A DNA stretch of 62,069 nucleotides from JBLIRR01 sp049472395 (GTDB taxonomy: Bacteria > SZUA-182 > DTGQ01 > JBLIRR01). The notes beneath the pieces are model-generated. The model was not told where the DNA came from, did not search any database, and was given only the letters and a program-made list of their open reading frames with translations. This document shows, one piece after another, positions 28,001-35,608 of this stretch; the first letter of the stretch is position 1; each line of letters starts with the position of its first letter. The translations under genes were made by a program, and so were the position numbers. Where the stretch lies: assembly GCA_049472395.1 (NCBI GenBank), contig JBLIRR010000038.1:1-62069 (forward strand), in the 5' to 3' direction.

Positions 28001-28072
28001 CAGCACGACGATGATTAATACTATCATGGTTGCTGAAACAGGCCTGTCAATTGAAAAATCAGAGAGAAACAT
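25010..28072 (-). CDS. Second RND efflux transporter, HAE1 (AcrB) family
   Basis: A 1020-residue RND pump with the same two-fold plan as the protein at 6041-9133 but clearly divergent from it. The first helix is FSIDRPVSATMIVLIIVVLG. The HAE1 signature GLAMAVGMLVDNSIVVLEN near 400 holds the proton-relay Asp, and the second repeat has ILAGIVVNNGIVMVEYINI. It overlaps the adaptor gene upstream by 14 bases. No TolC gene follows, so it may share the channel encoded at 4432-6039 or use one encoded elsewhere. Confidence 0.94.
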   Translation of the reverse strand: MFLSDFSIDRPVSATMIVLIIVVLGIAGLMRLPVDLLPDLTFPGVMIVTNYENASPEEIENSVTKLIEGAVSQVQGLKKLHSISQRGSSSIFAEFNWGENMDIVSQNIREKIDQIDEYFWPDEADDPVIMKFNPADIPIMVLSLAGGDKNVHQLQDIGEHFIKDRLLAVDGIASCEIYSGPLKKINVFIDQKALASRALTIVDIIHRLEAENRNESEGTLKRGYKDYTIRSIGEFKRVEEIGDLILTCNDNAPVYIKDVAQVIDGHGEELVLGRANLEPSATIILTKQRGLNTVRVAKNTWETIHDINSQLPSGVAIRKTFDQSEYINRSIGNVRSNLVFGGILAIIILFLFLHHVSPTLILALAIPISILATFIPMHFMGLTLNLMTLGGLAMAVGMLVDNSIVVLENVFRHLQEGEKSRISAAKIGAQEMASPIIAATLTTVAVFIPIGFITTNVATKIFKDLALTVSFSLIASLTIALILVPLAASRFLDAKKYSHEEHNLMVRLVTRLQQRFLTFAFDHKIMSLLYVFLFLGASLLLAIPIGKEFMPPSNDRTFMLRFDLPKGTRLEETDKVARKIEKIFLDMPEVVYVHAVVGSSEHNLSSEKGFMFINFKNDLIYSIATESLIDRARKKILKIPQIENIEYTNLQSHTTGGSQGKDIHIKIFGPDLLILKDLSGQIKSRMSTIRGIRDLQEALTFGNPEFNIFFDREKCARMGLSVSHISRILKASINGDVATRFRREDEEIDINVQLREDDRDSLEDIKNITIGIINNRIIRLSDLAELKQDVGPTEILRENQIRCASVTASKIGRDTGSIIDNIKEKVGEIPFPEGYFIEYGGAYEKMQETFSGLSLAFLLAVILVYMIMAGQFESFSHPAVIMFSIPAAVAGVLWTLLITSESISVSVVIGVIILAGIVVNNGIVMVEYINILRAKGIGKIAAIKKGSKTRIRPILITSLTTIFGLIPMALAKGEGAELRRPLAITIIGGLLFGILLTIFITPLIYSQIDEIGKKIKEFCC

Positions 28073-29294
28073 CAGAAATACTATCGACTATTGAGCCTGG
28101 TTTCAGATTATAGTGGCCATCAATTATTATGTGATCTCCCTCGGAAAGTCCCTCGCGAATTTCACACATATCCAAATTTCGAAGACCGATTTTCACTTCT
28201 CGAAGCCGTGCTTTTTTACTGCTATCCACAATGAACACAAATTTATCCTCCTTCTCTTCCATAAGCGCAACGGTTGGTATTACTAATACACTAACTTTTT
28301 TTTCTTCGAGAATCTTGAGTCTCACAAACATTCCTGAATAAAGAAGATGCCGTGTATTGGGCAAAAAAACCTTGATGATGAAAGTCCTTCTCTGTGGATC
28401 GAGAATAGAGTTAATTCGATCAATTGTGCCGCTAAGGACTTCTCCACTTCCCTCTTTTCCTTCCTCAATAAAGACCTCAACCTTATTCCCCACTTTTATC
28501 GTGCTTAATTTTTCCTGGGGAAGGTGGGCGGTCACCTCCACTCCCTCATCATCTATTAATTTGAACAGAGGTTGAGAGGGGGATGGATGAACATTTTCCG
28601 CCTCATTGACGAATCGATGAGCTATCAATCCGCTGAAGGGCGCTGTGATAAGAGTTTTTTTAAGGTGATCTTCAATAATGGTTAAATTGGCCTGTACCTC
28701 TTCATAATTGGCCTTTGCCAGTTTGAGTGCAGCCAGGCCGGAAGTATATGCATCCTCAATTTGATCATAAGCCTGCTGAGAGATGGCATTCTCTTTAAAT
28801 AATTTCTGGGCCCTTTCCCACTCTCTTGTGCTATGGTTACTGCTAAGCTCCTGAGACTCTACGCGTGCTTTGGCTGATGACAAGGCTGTCTTGGCTTGGT
28901 TTAATTTAAGAAACAGGTCCTCTTTATCAAGTTCTGCAAGAGTAGCGTCTTTCAACACTCTATCGCCTTCTTCAACATATATTTTAGAGAGCGTACCTGT
29001 AATTTCAGCGCCAATAAAGGCTTCTTTCACGGCTTTTACAGTCCCCGAGGTATGATAAAAAATTTCAATAGAGTCTCTTTTGACTGCTCTTAGCTTCACT
29101 GGTATTGATGAAGAAACCTCTGAAGGGCTCTTCTTCTCGCCGGGCTCGCTGCGCTCATTCTTTTTCTTTGAGCAGCCTGGGGCATTGCTTAATAGCAGAA
29201 TCCACAACAGGAAAACAACCCCATAAGAAATTGCTTTTCTATTCTTTAAATAGGCGTGTGCTCTTCCCATTGGATGATAGAAAATGTGTACCAT
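28059..29294 (-). CDS. Second RND adaptor, lipoprotein-type membrane fusion protein
   Basis: 411 residues. Unlike the first adaptor it has a lipobox (SNAPGC, Cys near 41) followed by a charged linker, so it is likely anchored by lipid. Lipoyl half AFIGAEITGTLSKIYVEEGD, a coiled-coil hairpin at about 125-200, a beta-barrel segment and a C-terminal proximal domain follow (VLVIPTVALMEEKED). It connects the RND pump encoded downstream to an outer membrane channel. The annotated ATG at 29294 lacks a clear ribosome-binding site; an in-frame ATG at 29270 is an alternative. Confidence 0.9.
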   Translation of the reverse strand: MVHIFYHPMGRAHAYLKNRKAISYGVVFLLWILLLSNAPGCSKKKNERSEPGEKKSPSEVSSSIPVKLRAVKRDSIEIFYHTSGTVKAVKEAFIGAEITGTLSKIYVEEGDRVLKDATLAELDKEDLFLKLNQAKTALSSAKARVESQELSSNHSTREWERAQKLFKENAISQQAYDQIEDAYTSGLAALKLAKANYEEVQANLTIIEDHLKKTLITAPFSGLIAHRFVNEAENVHPSPSQPLFKLIDDEGVEVTAHLPQEKLSTIKVGNKVEVFIEEGKEGSGEVLSGTIDRINSILDPQRRTFIIKVFLPNTRHLLYSGMFVRLKILEEKKVSVLVIPTVALMEEKEDKFVFIVDSSKKARLREVKIGLRNLDMCEIREGLSEGDHIIIDGHYNLKPGSIVDSISDVSL

Positions 29295-29796
29295 GGCATA
29301 ATCTATATCATTTTTTTAACTAATTTTCAATATGTTATATGGGTAAAATACCTGATTGGTATTCTCTTTCGGTGCGAATAGGACAGATTTTCGGATCTGG
29401 TAATAATACTGAGTGCTGCAGGACTTGATAGGAGGACAGCGAGGCTGATTTCTAAAAGAAGAAAGGAATAAAAAAACAAAAAATCAGCCCTCGCCCAAAA
29501 AATACCCCCCTTTTCCCCAATGAGCGTCTGAGGGTCCGCTCTTGGCTTATTGAGAACATGCTCTGTTGATTTTTTTTCTATTGCACAATGACACTATATG
29601 ATAATTTAATTATAATATTAAATGTAAGCATACTATATGCCAATCAGTAAAAGCCCGTATAATCTATATAATATGAGGATTATAAAAGAATAATGTGTGG
29701 CATATTGCCCATGTGGGGAAAAAGTCTCCACTTTTAAGTGAGAATTGCTGGTTGTGTTTACATCTCAAGATTTTAGCCGAGCAATAGGCGAGGGGA
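29295..29796. other. Intergenic region with inverted repeat
   Basis: No gene is seen. An inverted repeat pairs GCGAGGCTGATTT (29439-29451) with AAATCAGCCCTCGC (29481-29494), 13 matched bases with one bulge around a 29-base A/G-rich centre. Near 29719 there is a small GTGGGGA...TCTCCAC pair. A weak sigma-54-like element is annotated separately at 29628. Confidence 0.4.
29628..29642 (-). promoter_or_regulatory. Weak sigma-54-like element upstream of the second RND operon
   Basis: Minus-strand TGGCAT-ATAGT-ATGC keeps the GG and GC dinucleotides at correct spacing but misses two consensus bases. It would start a 330-base leader before 29294. A TTGCCCATGTGGGG segment at about 29705-29718 resembles the TCGCCC motif. 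Confidence 0.25.
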
Positions 29797-32514
29797 TTAA
29801 GCCTTATAAATCAATCCTCGATTACCATCCACTATGATTTCATCGCCAGTCTTAATGATGCGGGTAGCATTCCTTACGCCGACGACGGCGGGGATGCCAT
29901 ATTCTCGCGCAGCAACCGCGCCGTGAGAAATCACGCCTCCCACTTCCATAACAAGGGCGCCGGCGGTTAAAAACAAGGGGGTCCATCCAGGATCGGTAAA
30001 TGGTGCCACGAGGATTTCCCCTTTATTAAAGCAGCATCTCTTGTTAGGGTCCAGTATGACACGTGCTCTCCCACTTGCCTTCCCGGAGGATGCCGATACG
30101 CCTCGCAATAGGCTGCCATCGCCTGGATCTTCAGCTCTCTCAGACAGCACTCGACCGTCACTCCTCACAATAAAAGGAGGATCTATGGAGAGGTTACGGT
30201 CAAAAAGCTGCGCGCGCGCAGATACTAAATCTCTCACCGCGCGTGTATCAGGATCATTCGTCAGGATCAGGGTTTTAAGTTCGGAAAACCGGAGAAAAAA
30301 GATGTCCGTATCCTTTTCAAAATATCCTCTTTTACACAGACGACGGCCAATCTCCAGAAACAGCCTGCGTGAGCCGGCATAGCATTTGAGCACATAATGT
30401 TTGGGATTTTCCCGGTAAGGCATATACTGGTGTGTTTTTTTAAGCATTGCAGTAAAGAACCATCTTTTTAAGGGAGAGAGCCTTCCCTGAATGCGCCTTG
30501 CATGAGAGTGCATCTCTTCCCTCATTTTTTTAAAATGATCAAGGGGAGTTGTATCCCCTCTCTCTAACTGCAGGTAATTTTTGATCATCTGGAATACAAA
30601 TGTGGGGTCCTCTTTCCATCGTGGATGACTTATATCAAACTCTTTTACGCCCCTGTGACCATAGGAGTCCATAAACTGTGCAAGTCTTTTTAAAAATTTT
30701 TTTCCTTCACTGCTTTTTCTCAAGGCAAAAGGAATCTCCCTTAAGTCGCAGTCTAAGAATATGTGTCGCACATGATCCGGGACTTGTGAAAGCTTAAACA
30801 ATGCCAGTGCAGATTCAGTTGTTTTATTTCCGGGAATGCCTGCTATCAACTTGTCTGCCGATACATCGTTCCAGTTTCGAGTACTACATTTAAGTATCTC
30901 ATACCCTAAAATGCCGTGTGCCATTGCCAAAAACGAGGATGCCCATAATTTCACAGAATAGGCAGTAAAGCCCTCCACATAATCAAGCAATTCTCGATTT
31001 GACCGTTCCCTGCACTCAAGTTTTTCAAAATCACTCGCTTGCTGCCAATAGGTATGACACTGTCTCTTGAGCTTTTCAGGGCTCAGAAACCAGGGTGTGA
31101 TAATAAATCCCCCCAGGATTCGTGCACTTTGAAAAATGAAATAGCAGATCATTGATATCTTTTTTGGGAAGTGCGGCAATTGCAATTCTCCCTTTCGATA
31201 AAGCGGGGTAAAGAGTGATCCTGCCTTGCTGTCTATTTTGTGAAGAAAAAATTTAAAAATCACCCCGTAAAAGGGATGTGCATAAAGAAGGTTCATATTC
31301 CAATAAGGCCGTCCGTTAATCAAATCTATCAGGCTATTATAGGGATAGAGAGGCGAGTGCCTGCTCATGCAGAAGAATTTTTCATGAAGCGCGGGAAATA
31401 TTATATCCGACAAATAGGACCAGCTTAAAGGCGTAAGAGGGTAGGGCATCATCTCGCCAACATTCCAGTTTGACCAGAGAACCACCTTATCTTTGAATAA
31501 TTCCCTGATCATCGGATGGCCCCAAAGTATTGAGGGTAATGGCGGGCCTCCTTGGTGCAAGGTTGTAATCGGCCGGGACTGTAAGATGTAGAGCTGATCC
31601 TTCACATATCCCCATTCAATATCCTGGGGAGAATCAAAACAGGCTTCGATTCGTGTGCAGATTTTACATAAACGGTACAGCTGCTCATCGGAAAGACACT
31701 GCTGTTCCCTTTTCTCTAAGGGAACAGCACTATTTCCTACCTTTCCGTCCTGACATACAGTCATTACTCTCTTATCAGCAATAGTCCTCCTCGTAATGGT
31801 CAAATTCTTCTTATCAATACTATACTCATCAGGAGAGACCCTTCCAGATACAACCGATTCCCCCAATCCCCAGTTGGCATTTATGATTATTTCGTCCTGG
31901 TCGAAGGTCGTCGGATGTGCCGTAAAAAGGACACCCGCTACCGTAGGAAACACCATCTGTTGAATAACCACGCCCATAGAGACTGAGGCAGGATCAATAT
32001 GATTCTTAAAGCAATATGCCATTGCCCTTTCTGAGAAGAGCGATGCCCAGCATTGCTTTATACAGTATGATAGATCAGCTTCACCCGAAACATTGAGAAA
32101 GGTATCATACTGACCTGCAAAGGAGAGGGAAGGGGAGTCCTCGGCAGTTGCTGAGGAGCGCACCGCCACATAGGGAGTTTGATATGTGTCTTCAGCTAAT
32201 CGCCGGTACTCATCGAGCACGCAGGTTGTAATATCAGCGGGAATGTCATTTTCTAAAAAGAGTTGGCGCAGTCGAGAAGAGCATTGTACAAGAGAGCCTC
32301 TCTCAGAAAGATCCGCGCGCCTCAATACAGCATTTATTTCATGTACCAGTCCGCTATGGTTGATAAATTCCCGGTATGCATGTGCAGTTATGCAAAATCC
32401 TGAAGGAACCGGAAATCCCGCCTGTGCAAGGAGTGCACAATGTTTTCCTTTGGATCCGACTACATCGCTCTCGCGGTGGGTGATCTCTGAAAAGTTTTTG
32501 ATAAAAGGGCCCAT
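29797..32514 (-). CDS. Rifampicin-phosphotransferase-like PEP-utilising dikinase
   Basis: 905 residues with three parts: an N-terminal ATP-grasp domain of the PEP synthase/PPDK type (SKGKHCALLAQAGFPVPSGF, SSATAEDSPSLSFAGQYDTF) to about 325, a long middle helical domain to about 780 with SYGHRGVKEFDISHPRW, and a C-terminal swivelling domain with the phospho-His in GGVISHGAVAAREYGIP near 863. PEP synthase and PPDK also need a C-terminal TIM barrel that binds PEP or pyruvate, and none is present. The architecture and the RYGHRG-like segment match rifampicin phosphotransferase, which moves the beta-phosphate of ATP to an acceptor. Most such homologues act on unknown substrates, so the acceptor here is open. 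Flanked by a receiver gene; no obvious operon partner. Confidence 0.85.
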   Translation of the reverse strand: MGPFIKNFSEITHRESDVVGSKGKHCALLAQAGFPVPSGFCITAHAYREFINHSGLVHEINAVLRRADLSERGSLVQCSSRLRQLFLENDIPADITTCVLDEYRRLAEDTYQTPYVAVRSSATAEDSPSLSFAGQYDTFLNVSGEADLSYCIKQCWASLFSERAMAYCFKNHIDPASVSMGVVIQQMVFPTVAGVLFTAHPTTFDQDEIIINANWGLGESVVSGRVSPDEYSIDKKNLTITRRTIADKRVMTVCQDGKVGNSAVPLEKREQQCLSDEQLYRLCKICTRIEACFDSPQDIEWGYVKDQLYILQSRPITTLHQGGPPLPSILWGHPMIRELFKDKVVLWSNWNVGEMMPYPLTPLSWSYLSDIIFPALHEKFFCMSRHSPLYPYNSLIDLINGRPYWNMNLLYAHPFYGVIFKFFLHKIDSKAGSLFTPLYRKGELQLPHFPKKISMICYFIFQSARILGGFIITPWFLSPEKLKRQCHTYWQQASDFEKLECRERSNRELLDYVEGFTAYSVKLWASSFLAMAHGILGYEILKCSTRNWNDVSADKLIAGIPGNKTTESALALFKLSQVPDHVRHIFLDCDLREIPFALRKSSEGKKFLKRLAQFMDSYGHRGVKEFDISHPRWKEDPTFVFQMIKNYLQLERGDTTPLDHFKKMREEMHSHARRIQGRLSPLKRWFFTAMLKKTHQYMPYRENPKHYVLKCYAGSRRLFLEIGRRLCKRGYFEKDTDIFFLRFSELKTLILTNDPDTRAVRDLVSARAQLFDRNLSIDPPFIVRSDGRVLSERAEDPGDGSLLRGVSASSGKASGRARVILDPNKRCCFNKGEILVAPFTDPGWTPLFLTAGALVMEVGGVISHGAVAAREYGIPAVVGVRNATRIIKTGDEIIVDGNRGLIYKA

Positions 32515-32650
32515 TCTCTTATCCTACGCCTCAATGTCCATTTGGTGCATGGAGAGCACACCATCTTTTTAGCCTTTCTTATTGATTAATCGGCATTAAA
32601 TTTCTATTCATGCATCATGGTATTCCACCTATCTTGTTTTTCGTTAATAA

Positions 32651-33130
32651 TCAGGATAAATAAAAATTTTTAAGCTTTTTTAACAGCGCGCGTATATTAA
32701 TTGGTTTGAGTAAATAATCATTACAGCCGCTATCAATAAATGTCTTTCGATACTCTTCTTGTGAATCCGTGACTAATGCAAAAATCGGTATTTCATTGAT
32801 CCCCCACTTGTCTCTTTCCATTTGTCTGATTACTCTCACCAGCTCAACTCCGTTTAGATTACGGATACTAATATCTATTAATAATAAATTAATTGATGGC
32901 TCAGATCCATAAATTGAGAGCGCTTCTCTTTCATTATTTGTGACAAATATGGAATTATACCCTGATTGTTCCAAAATCATTTTGGTTGCCTCGGACTTTT
33001 CTATTATTAAAATAGTATAATCTGACCATGAAGTCGGGATTTTAAGTCCTTCACCATTATTTGAGCGCGTTCCTTCCTCTATAAATCCTTCATACATTCG
33101 CTTTATCGCATTACCCGTCAAACTATGCAT
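32651..33130 (-). CDS. Single-domain response regulator with altered acidic pocket
   Basis: 159 residues from the ATG at 33130, which has AAAGGA about ten bases upstream; a TTG six bases earlier is less likely. After a 40-residue unstructured head there is one receiver domain: ILIIEKSEA stands where most receivers have a pair of acidic residues (usually DD or ED), so one acidic ligand is replaced by Lys. The phospho-acceptor Asp is present in LLIDISIRNLNG, as are Thr/Ser (ALVTDS) and the conserved Lys in YLLKPIN. With one acidic position changed, magnesium binding may be weakened and the protein may work without normal phosphorylation. No output domain. A minus-strand TTGACC (33168-33173) could be its -35. 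Confidence 0.8.
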   Translation of the reverse strand: MHSLTGNAIKRMYEGFIEEGTRSNNGEGLKIPTSWSDYTILIIEKSEATKMILEQSGYNSIFVTNNEREALSIYGSEPSINLLLIDISIRNLNGVELVRVIRQMERDKWGINEIPIFALVTDSQEEYRKTFIDSGCNDYLLKPINIRALLKKLKNFYLS

Positions 33131-33171
33131 TATCAAATTCCTTTTATTAGTATAAATTTAATGTGCCGGTC

Positions 33172-33225
33172 AAAAAAAAATGGCGTAATCGAATCGCTTG
33201 ATTAAACATTGATTCGATTACGCCA
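33172..33225 (-). terminator. Strong intrinsic terminator, 15-bp perfect stem plus T9
   Basis: TGGCGTAATCGAATC (33181-33195) pairs perfectly with GATTCGATTACGCCA (33211-33225), and on the minus strand the stem is followed by nine T residues (33172-33180). It ends the minus-strand transcript that would carry the remnant at 33239-33412, and insulates the receiver gene below it. Confidence 0.8.
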
Positions 33226-33238
33226 TCAAATTGCAGGT

Positions 33239-33412
33239 CTATATCCTGCCCTTTACGGCATCCCACATTGGATTGTGTATTATTAATTTCTCATCGATAT
33301 ATTTATAATAATCTTCGTGTTTTGAGGCATCTTTCCAAAAGCCATCCGATTGTAAGATTACATCATGATAAAAAATAATAAAATTAATTTTTTCCCCCTT
33401 GACATCTATATT
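33239..33412 (-). pseudogene. Small gene or gene remnant of unknown family
   Basis: The minus strand is open for 57 codons ending in TAG at 33239-33241. The translation is protein-like (for example LQSDGFWKDASKHEDYYKYI, then IIHNPMWDAVKGRI) and a strong terminator follows 13 bases later, as expected for a real gene end. No in-frame ATG, GTG or TTG is present. An ATG in another frame just upstream (near 33418) would read into it if one base had been lost after the third codon, so a recent frameshift in a ~60-residue gene is a good explanation. Family not recognised. Confidence 0.5.
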
Positions 33413-33544
33413 TCATCTTAATATAGTATATATATATATAATTCCTAATAAACCATTAGAAAGAATGATAATTTTTTTAAATATATGAGAAAGAGGGGGT
33501 TATAATACTTATTCTAAAGAGAAATCATCCTCTTAAATAATGAA

Positions 33545-33646
33545 ATATAAAGAGACTCACGCAGCGGCAACTGCGTGAGTCCATTGAAGTAGCTGCTATC
33601 ATTGTGCTAAACGACGGGCTTTTTTTGTCTATCGTTCTTAGCAGCT
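33545..33646 (-). ncRNA. Candidate small structured RNA, about 100 nt, with own promoter and terminator
   Basis: A sigma-70-type promoter (33652-33680) would start transcription near 33645, exactly at the base of a stem AGCTGCTA (minus strand, 33646-33639) paired with TAGCAGCT (33598-33591). Inside it lie AACGA/TCGTT arms (33636-33632 with 33614-33610) around an A7-containing loop. The transcript then runs into an 11-bp perfect hairpin GACTCACGCAG-N6-CTGCGTGAGTC (33581-33554) followed by a T-rich tract, which acts as terminator. No start codon with ribosome-binding site is present in this span. It matches none of the RNA families I can recall (6S, SRP, tmRNA, c-di-GMP riboswitches). Confidence 0.6.
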
Positions 33647-33651
33647 TTTAT

Positions 33652-33680
33652 AGTATAGCATTGATTCTTTTATTTTTCAA
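33652..33680 (-). promoter_or_regulatory. Sigma-70-type promoter of the small RNA
   Basis: On the minus strand TTGAAA (33680-33675), a 17-base spacer and TATACT (33657-33652) form a near-ideal housekeeping promoter pointing into the small RNA. Confidence 0.6.
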
Positions 33681-33937
33681 ATATGTAGAGCATAAAGGAG
33701 ACATTAGTTAATTGTACCTTAACATGCAGATGGTTATGATCCTTAAGCGGGGGGATAAAATAAATAATTAATTGTTTATTTTATTAATAGTGAAAGGAGG
33801 GAGAAAAGAACAAGTTGAGGTTTATTAAGTAATTTTATATTTCCTTATTACACTAACCTTAAGATTAATGAAAGGAGGAATTATAAGCAAAATCTTTTAT
33901 GTATCATTCATGCGTGCTTAATTCAAGGGGATAAACT
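33681..33937 (+). promoter_or_regulatory. Leader region of the PEP-CTERM gene with unused ribosome-binding sites
   Basis: Two strong Shine-Dalgarno-like sequences stand without a nearby long gene: AAAGGAGGG (33793-33801) and AAAGGAGG (33871-33878). The second could serve an 11-codon leader frame (33899-33934) that stops three bases before the PEP-CTERM ATG, though its spacing of 20 bases is long. The PEP-CTERM gene has its own AAGGGGA six bases before the ATG at 33938. Confidence 0.3.
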
Positions 33938-34711
33938 ATGATTAAGAAAATAGGCATTGCTATAACAATACTATTAATCTGTGGTCTTGCAATTAACGTG
34001 GGCTATTCTCAAGCATATTTGATTACAATAGAAAATGCAGGATTTGAAGAGGGACCTGTACTCGGGGTAGGTGAATACACTGAGCCTATATGGGATGATG
34101 ATGGGAATCTTCTAGAAGCCCCTGTAATACCTGGTTGGGATATATATTATACATCGCCTCTGCAAAAAGATAGGGTATGGTATGGTACCTGGCATGTTGA
34201 TACAGATCCAGATGGAGATGCGGATTATACCAGTGGAGTGCCCCAGGAAACACATGTCGGATATCTTGAGACTGATCCGCGCTGGGACGGGATTATTGGA
34301 TTCTCGCAGACATTATCTGACACCTTATTGGCAGACACAATGTATACTTTTGGGGTTCATGTTGGCAATACTTCTGGTCGTGGCTATGTAGGTTTCCCTG
34401 GATTTCGAATGGAGCTATTGGCAGGTGATCAGGTGCTCGCCTCTTTAGAAGATATTGACTGTCCGGAGGAAAATACTTTTGCCCCTTATACTTTATCTTT
34501 TATTGCATCCTCTGATCATGACATGTTAGGACAGGCTCTTGTAATTAGATTATCTAACTTAAACGGTGGTGAGGGTTATGAAATTGATTTGGACAATGTG
34601 TGGGGAGAAGCAAATCCCGTCCCAGCTCCTGAGCCAGCCTCAATGCTCCTTCTTGGCCTTGGCTTATTTGGTCTCGCAGGATTAACAGGATTGAATAAAA
34701 GAAAAAAATAA
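33938..34711 (+). CDS. PEP-CTERM sorted exported protein
   Basis: 257 residues. An N-terminal signal peptide (to about residue 26, YSQA) and a C-terminal tripartite tail (APEPASMLLLGLGLFGLAGL then NKRKK) mark a substrate of the exosortase/PEP-CTERM system, which sorts proteins to the surface or matrix with removal of the tail. The middle begins ITIENAGFEEGP and resembles carbohydrate-binding-like or DUF642-like beta domains of other PEP-CTERM proteins; it is Asp/Gly-rich. No exosortase gene is in this window. A terminator follows 25 bases after the stop, so it is a single-gene unit. Confidence 0.85.
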   Translation: MIKKIGIAITILLICGLAINVGYSQAYLITIENAGFEEGPVLGVGEYTEPIWDDDGNLLEAPVIPGWDIYYTSPLQKDRVWYGTWHVDTDPDGDADYTSGVPQETHVGYLETDPRWDGIIGFSQTLSDTLLADTMYTFGVHVGNTSGRGYVGFPGFRMELLAGDQVLASLEDIDCPEENTFAPYTLSFIASSDHDMLGQALVIRLSNLNGGEGYEIDLDNVWGEANPVPAPEPASMLLLGLGLFGLAGLTGLNKRKK

Positions 34712-34735
34712 TATTAATTGTAAGAAACGCTTTAT

Positions 34736-34767
34736 AGGCAGGGTCAGAAATGGCCTTGCCTTTTTTT
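34736..34767 (+). terminator. Intrinsic terminator after the PEP-CTERM gene
   Basis: AGGCAGGGTC (34736-34745) pairs with GGCCTTGCCT (34752-34761), ten pairs including two G-T, around a 6-base loop, followed by seven T residues. Confidence 0.75.
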
Positions 34768-34978
34768 ATATATACACTTCTCTTTTTATAAAAAATACAA
34801 AAATTATGTATAAAATTTATCGAAGTTTTTTTCTTGACGTACCGAAAGAAAATTAGATAACTATTTATTCATAGAATTCTTAAAAAGAGGCAGAGCAATC
34901 ATAAGATTTTAGAGAGTAGGTTCTGGGTCTTCAATGATGCACAAGTGCATGATTAAATCTGTTCAGGAGAATAAATAA

Positions 34979-35608
34979 ATGCCTCTCAATAAAAAGCAGA
35001 ACAGTGGATTGACCACAGTAGAGCTTATGGTTGCCCTCGTAGTGACACTCATAGTAAGTTTTATTCTCTTTAATTTCTTCATCGCACAAAATAAACATTA
35101 CATTAGCGCGGATAAAACTACCGTAATGCAGCAGCGCATGAGAGATGCGCTCCTGACGATGGTAAAAGACACCAGAATGGCGGGGTACGATCCCTCGGGA
35201 GCAGCCAATGCAGGATTTATCCAGCATAGTACGAATATCAGAAGCCTCAATTTTACCATGGATGAAAACGGGAATGGGGATTGTCTCGATGCCGGGGAAG
35301 ATATTCTCTATTCCCTTGCAGGGACTAACTTAATGAGAAATGGGCGCACAATAGCAGAAAATGTGGAAGATTTGGAGTTTAATTATGTTCTGGATGATGA
35401 TACATCGACGACAGCTCCCACGGATATGGAGCGAATCAGACTTGTTCAAATAACACTATTGGCAAGGATTAAGAGTGCTGATGACGGTTATATAAATACA
35501 CTGACTTACACCCCGGCCTCAGGCGCAACCTGGGGGCCGTTTAATGATAATTTTAAGCGTCAGCTTTTAAGAACAACCATACGATGCAGGAATATGGGAT
35601 TATTATGA
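34979..35608 (+). CDS. pilW: Type IV pilus minor pilin, PilW-like
   Basis: 209 residues with a class III prepilin signal: a short basic leader ending in Gly (KKQNSG), then LTTVELMVALVVTLIVSFIL, with Glu at position +5 after the cleavage site for PilD. The following soluble domain has the PilW pattern (QQRMRDALLTMVKDTRMAGY, and DMERIRLVQITLLAR). It is the first of the minor pilin set pilW-pilV-pilX-pilY1 that primes pilus assembly. AGGAGA lies nine bases before the ATG. A perfect inverted repeat ATGCAC-AA-GTGCAT (34937-34950) lies just upstream and could be an operator. Its stop overlaps the next start. Confidence 0.85.
   Translation: MPLNKKQNSGLTTVELMVALVVTLIVSFILFNFFIAQNKHYISADKTTVMQQRMRDALLTMVKDTRMAGYDPSGAANAGFIQHSTNIRSLNFTMDENGNGDCLDAGEDILYSLAGTNLMRNGRTIAENVEDLEFNYVLDDDTSTTAPTDMERIRLVQITLLARIKSADDGYINTLTYTPASGATWGPFNDNFKRQLLRTTIRCRNMGLL

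Noticed and set aside
29697..29712. TGGCAT followed by ATTGCCC as a sigma-54 promoter
   Set aside because: Spacing between the GG and GC elements is wrong.
33541..33660. c-di-GMP riboswitch (GEMM) on the plus strand before the PEP-CTERM gene
   Set aside because: The CACGCAG hairpin loosely recalls GEMM, but the conserved receptor sequences are missing, and promoter and terminator polarity fit the minus strand.
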